From Nocardia sp. alder85J (GTDB taxonomy: Bacteria > Actinomycetota > Actinomycetes > Mycobacteriales > Mycobacteriaceae), in the NCBI RefSeq assembly GCF_020176955.2, contig NZ_JAIUCZ020000009.1, positions 124,001 to 188,000 of the forward strand: a stretch of DNA of 64,000 nucleotides, given 5' to 3'. The notes under the pieces were generated by a model, which saw only the letters and a list, made by a program, of their open reading frames with translations, was not told the origin of the DNA and searched no databases. Made by a program: the position numbers and the translations under genes. Every line of letters starts with the position of its first letter. Within the stretch, counting starts at the first letter, position 1. This document shows positions 63,550 to 64,000 of the stretch, piece by piece.

Positions 63550-63565
63550 CCAACTGTGTGGTGGG
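63550..63565. promoter_or_regulatory. Operator B, copy 4
   Basis: CCAACTG-TG-TGGTGGG keeps the right arm fully and most of the left arm. It lies 97 bp upstream of the ligase start at 63452. Confidence 0.65.
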
Positions 63566-63584
63566 CTATAGTTTCGGCATAATC

Positions 63585-63600
63585 CCAACCAATTGGTGGG
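63585..63600. promoter_or_regulatory. Operator B, copy 5
   Basis: CCAACCA-AT-TGGTGGG has one mismatch between arms. It lies 18 bp before the TTG start at 63619 and overlaps the probable promoter or leader of that gene. Copies 4 and 5 again sit one per divergent gene. Confidence 0.75.
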
Positions 63601-63618
63601 TTAAGCCTGGAGGTGCCC

Positions 63619-64000
63619 TTGACGGATCAACTACGCTTCGACGGCCGGGTCGCCATCGTCACCGGCGCCGGGGGTGGCCTCGGACGGGCCTACACCCGGC
63701 TGCTGGCCGAGCGCGGCGCGCACGTGGTGGCCAACGACATCGATCGCAAGGACGAGAACGGGCAGACCCCGGCGGCCCGGGTGGCCGCCGAACTCGCCGA
63801 GGCGGGCGGCTCGGTGCTGGCCCACGACGGATCGATCGCCGAACCCGGCGCCGGGGCGGCGGTGGTGCGGACCGCGCTGGACGCGTTCGGCCGGGTCGAC
63901 ATCCTGATCAACAACGCGGGCATCCTGCGGGACCGGTCGTTCGCCAAGATGAGCGACACCGAACTGTCGGAGGTGCACGCGGTGCACCTGTACGGCACCC
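63619..64000 (+). CDS. Short-chain dehydrogenase, N-terminal part (cut by window edge)
   Basis: The visible 127 codons start at TTG behind GGAGG with five-base spacing. They encode RFDGRVAIVTGAGGGLGRAY (NAD loop) and INNAGILRDRSFAKM, typical of the 3-hydroxyacyl-CoA dehydrogenase domain of multifunctional enzyme type 2 and related beta-oxidation dehydrogenases. The catalytic Ser, Tyr and Lys lie beyond position 64000. Operator B directly upstream places it in the right-hand regulon, where it would complement the thiolase at 56155. Confidence 0.87.
   Translation, partial: MTDQLRFDGRVAIVTGAGGGLGRAYTRLLAERGAHVVANDIDRKDENGQTPAARVAAELAEAGGSVLAHDGSIAEPGAGAAVVRTALDAFGRVDILINNAGILRDRSFAKMSDTELSEVHAVHLYGT

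Noticed and set aside
1..64000. KstR (AACnnGTT) or KstR2 (CAAGnnCTTG) boxes, CRISPR repeats, rRNA and tRNA genes
   Set aside because: I looked for these in intergenic regions and found no convincing example.

Overview
The window is GC-rich, densely packed DNA from a mycolic-acid actinomycete of the Mycobacteriales. Nocardia is my best guess, with Rhodococcus or Mycobacterium relatives possible. The evidence is an antigen-85-like secreted esterase, an MMPL transporter, a mycocerosic-acid-synthase-like polyketide synthase next to a PapA-like acyltransferase, mycofactocin-type short-chain dehydrogenases, and a very large set of acyl-CoA enzymes (nine FadD-type ligases, six crotonases, two acyl-CoA dehydrogenases, two thiolases). 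No rRNA, tRNA, CRISPR array or prophage was seen.

Positions 1-29139 look like one large catabolic regulon. It holds six acyl-CoA ligases, five crotonases, a paired acyl-CoA dehydrogenase, two intact amidohydrolases plus one internally deleted relic, a thiolase, an HSD10-like dehydrogenase, a cytochrome P450, a KshA-like Rieske oxygenase, a phosphotransferase-fold protein and two closely related TetR repressors. A 17-bp inverted repeat, ACnGTAA-N3-TTACnGT, recurs in front of most of its transcription units. The enzyme mix suggests oxygenation, CoA activation and beta-oxidation-like breakdown of a bulky ring-containing acid such as a steroid or terpenoid. The substrate is not readable from sequence.

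Positions 29553-43930 look like a cell-envelope lipid locus: secreted mycolyltransferase-like esterase, MFS exporter, MMPL transporter, then divergently a six-domain reducing polyketide synthase (KS-AT-DH-ER-KR-ACP), a PapA-like acyltransferase and a small partner protein. The gene content resembles mycobacterial sulfolipid and acyl-trehalose loci. A complete 987-bp IS5-type element sits in the divergent promoter region between the transporter and the synthase.

Positions 43940-48828 carry an aldehyde dehydrogenase, a double carboxymuconolactone-decarboxylase-like protein and two mycofactocin-type dehydrogenases, divergent from a TetR gene with a striking inverted repeat between them. Positions 48825-53754 carry a Nudix hydrolase, a small unknown protein, a third member of the TetR group, a thioesterase, a crotonase and an acyl-CoA ligase.

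Positions 53755-64000 form a second acyl-CoA regulon: zinc alcohol dehydrogenase, AttH/CrtC-like protein, thiolase, phosphotransferase-fold protein, luciferase-like F420 oxidoreductase, two ligases, a cupin and a truncated dehydrogenase at the window edge. It has its own operator, CCAACCA-N2-TGGTkGG, in five copies at three divergent promoter regions. Its regulator is not encoded nearby.
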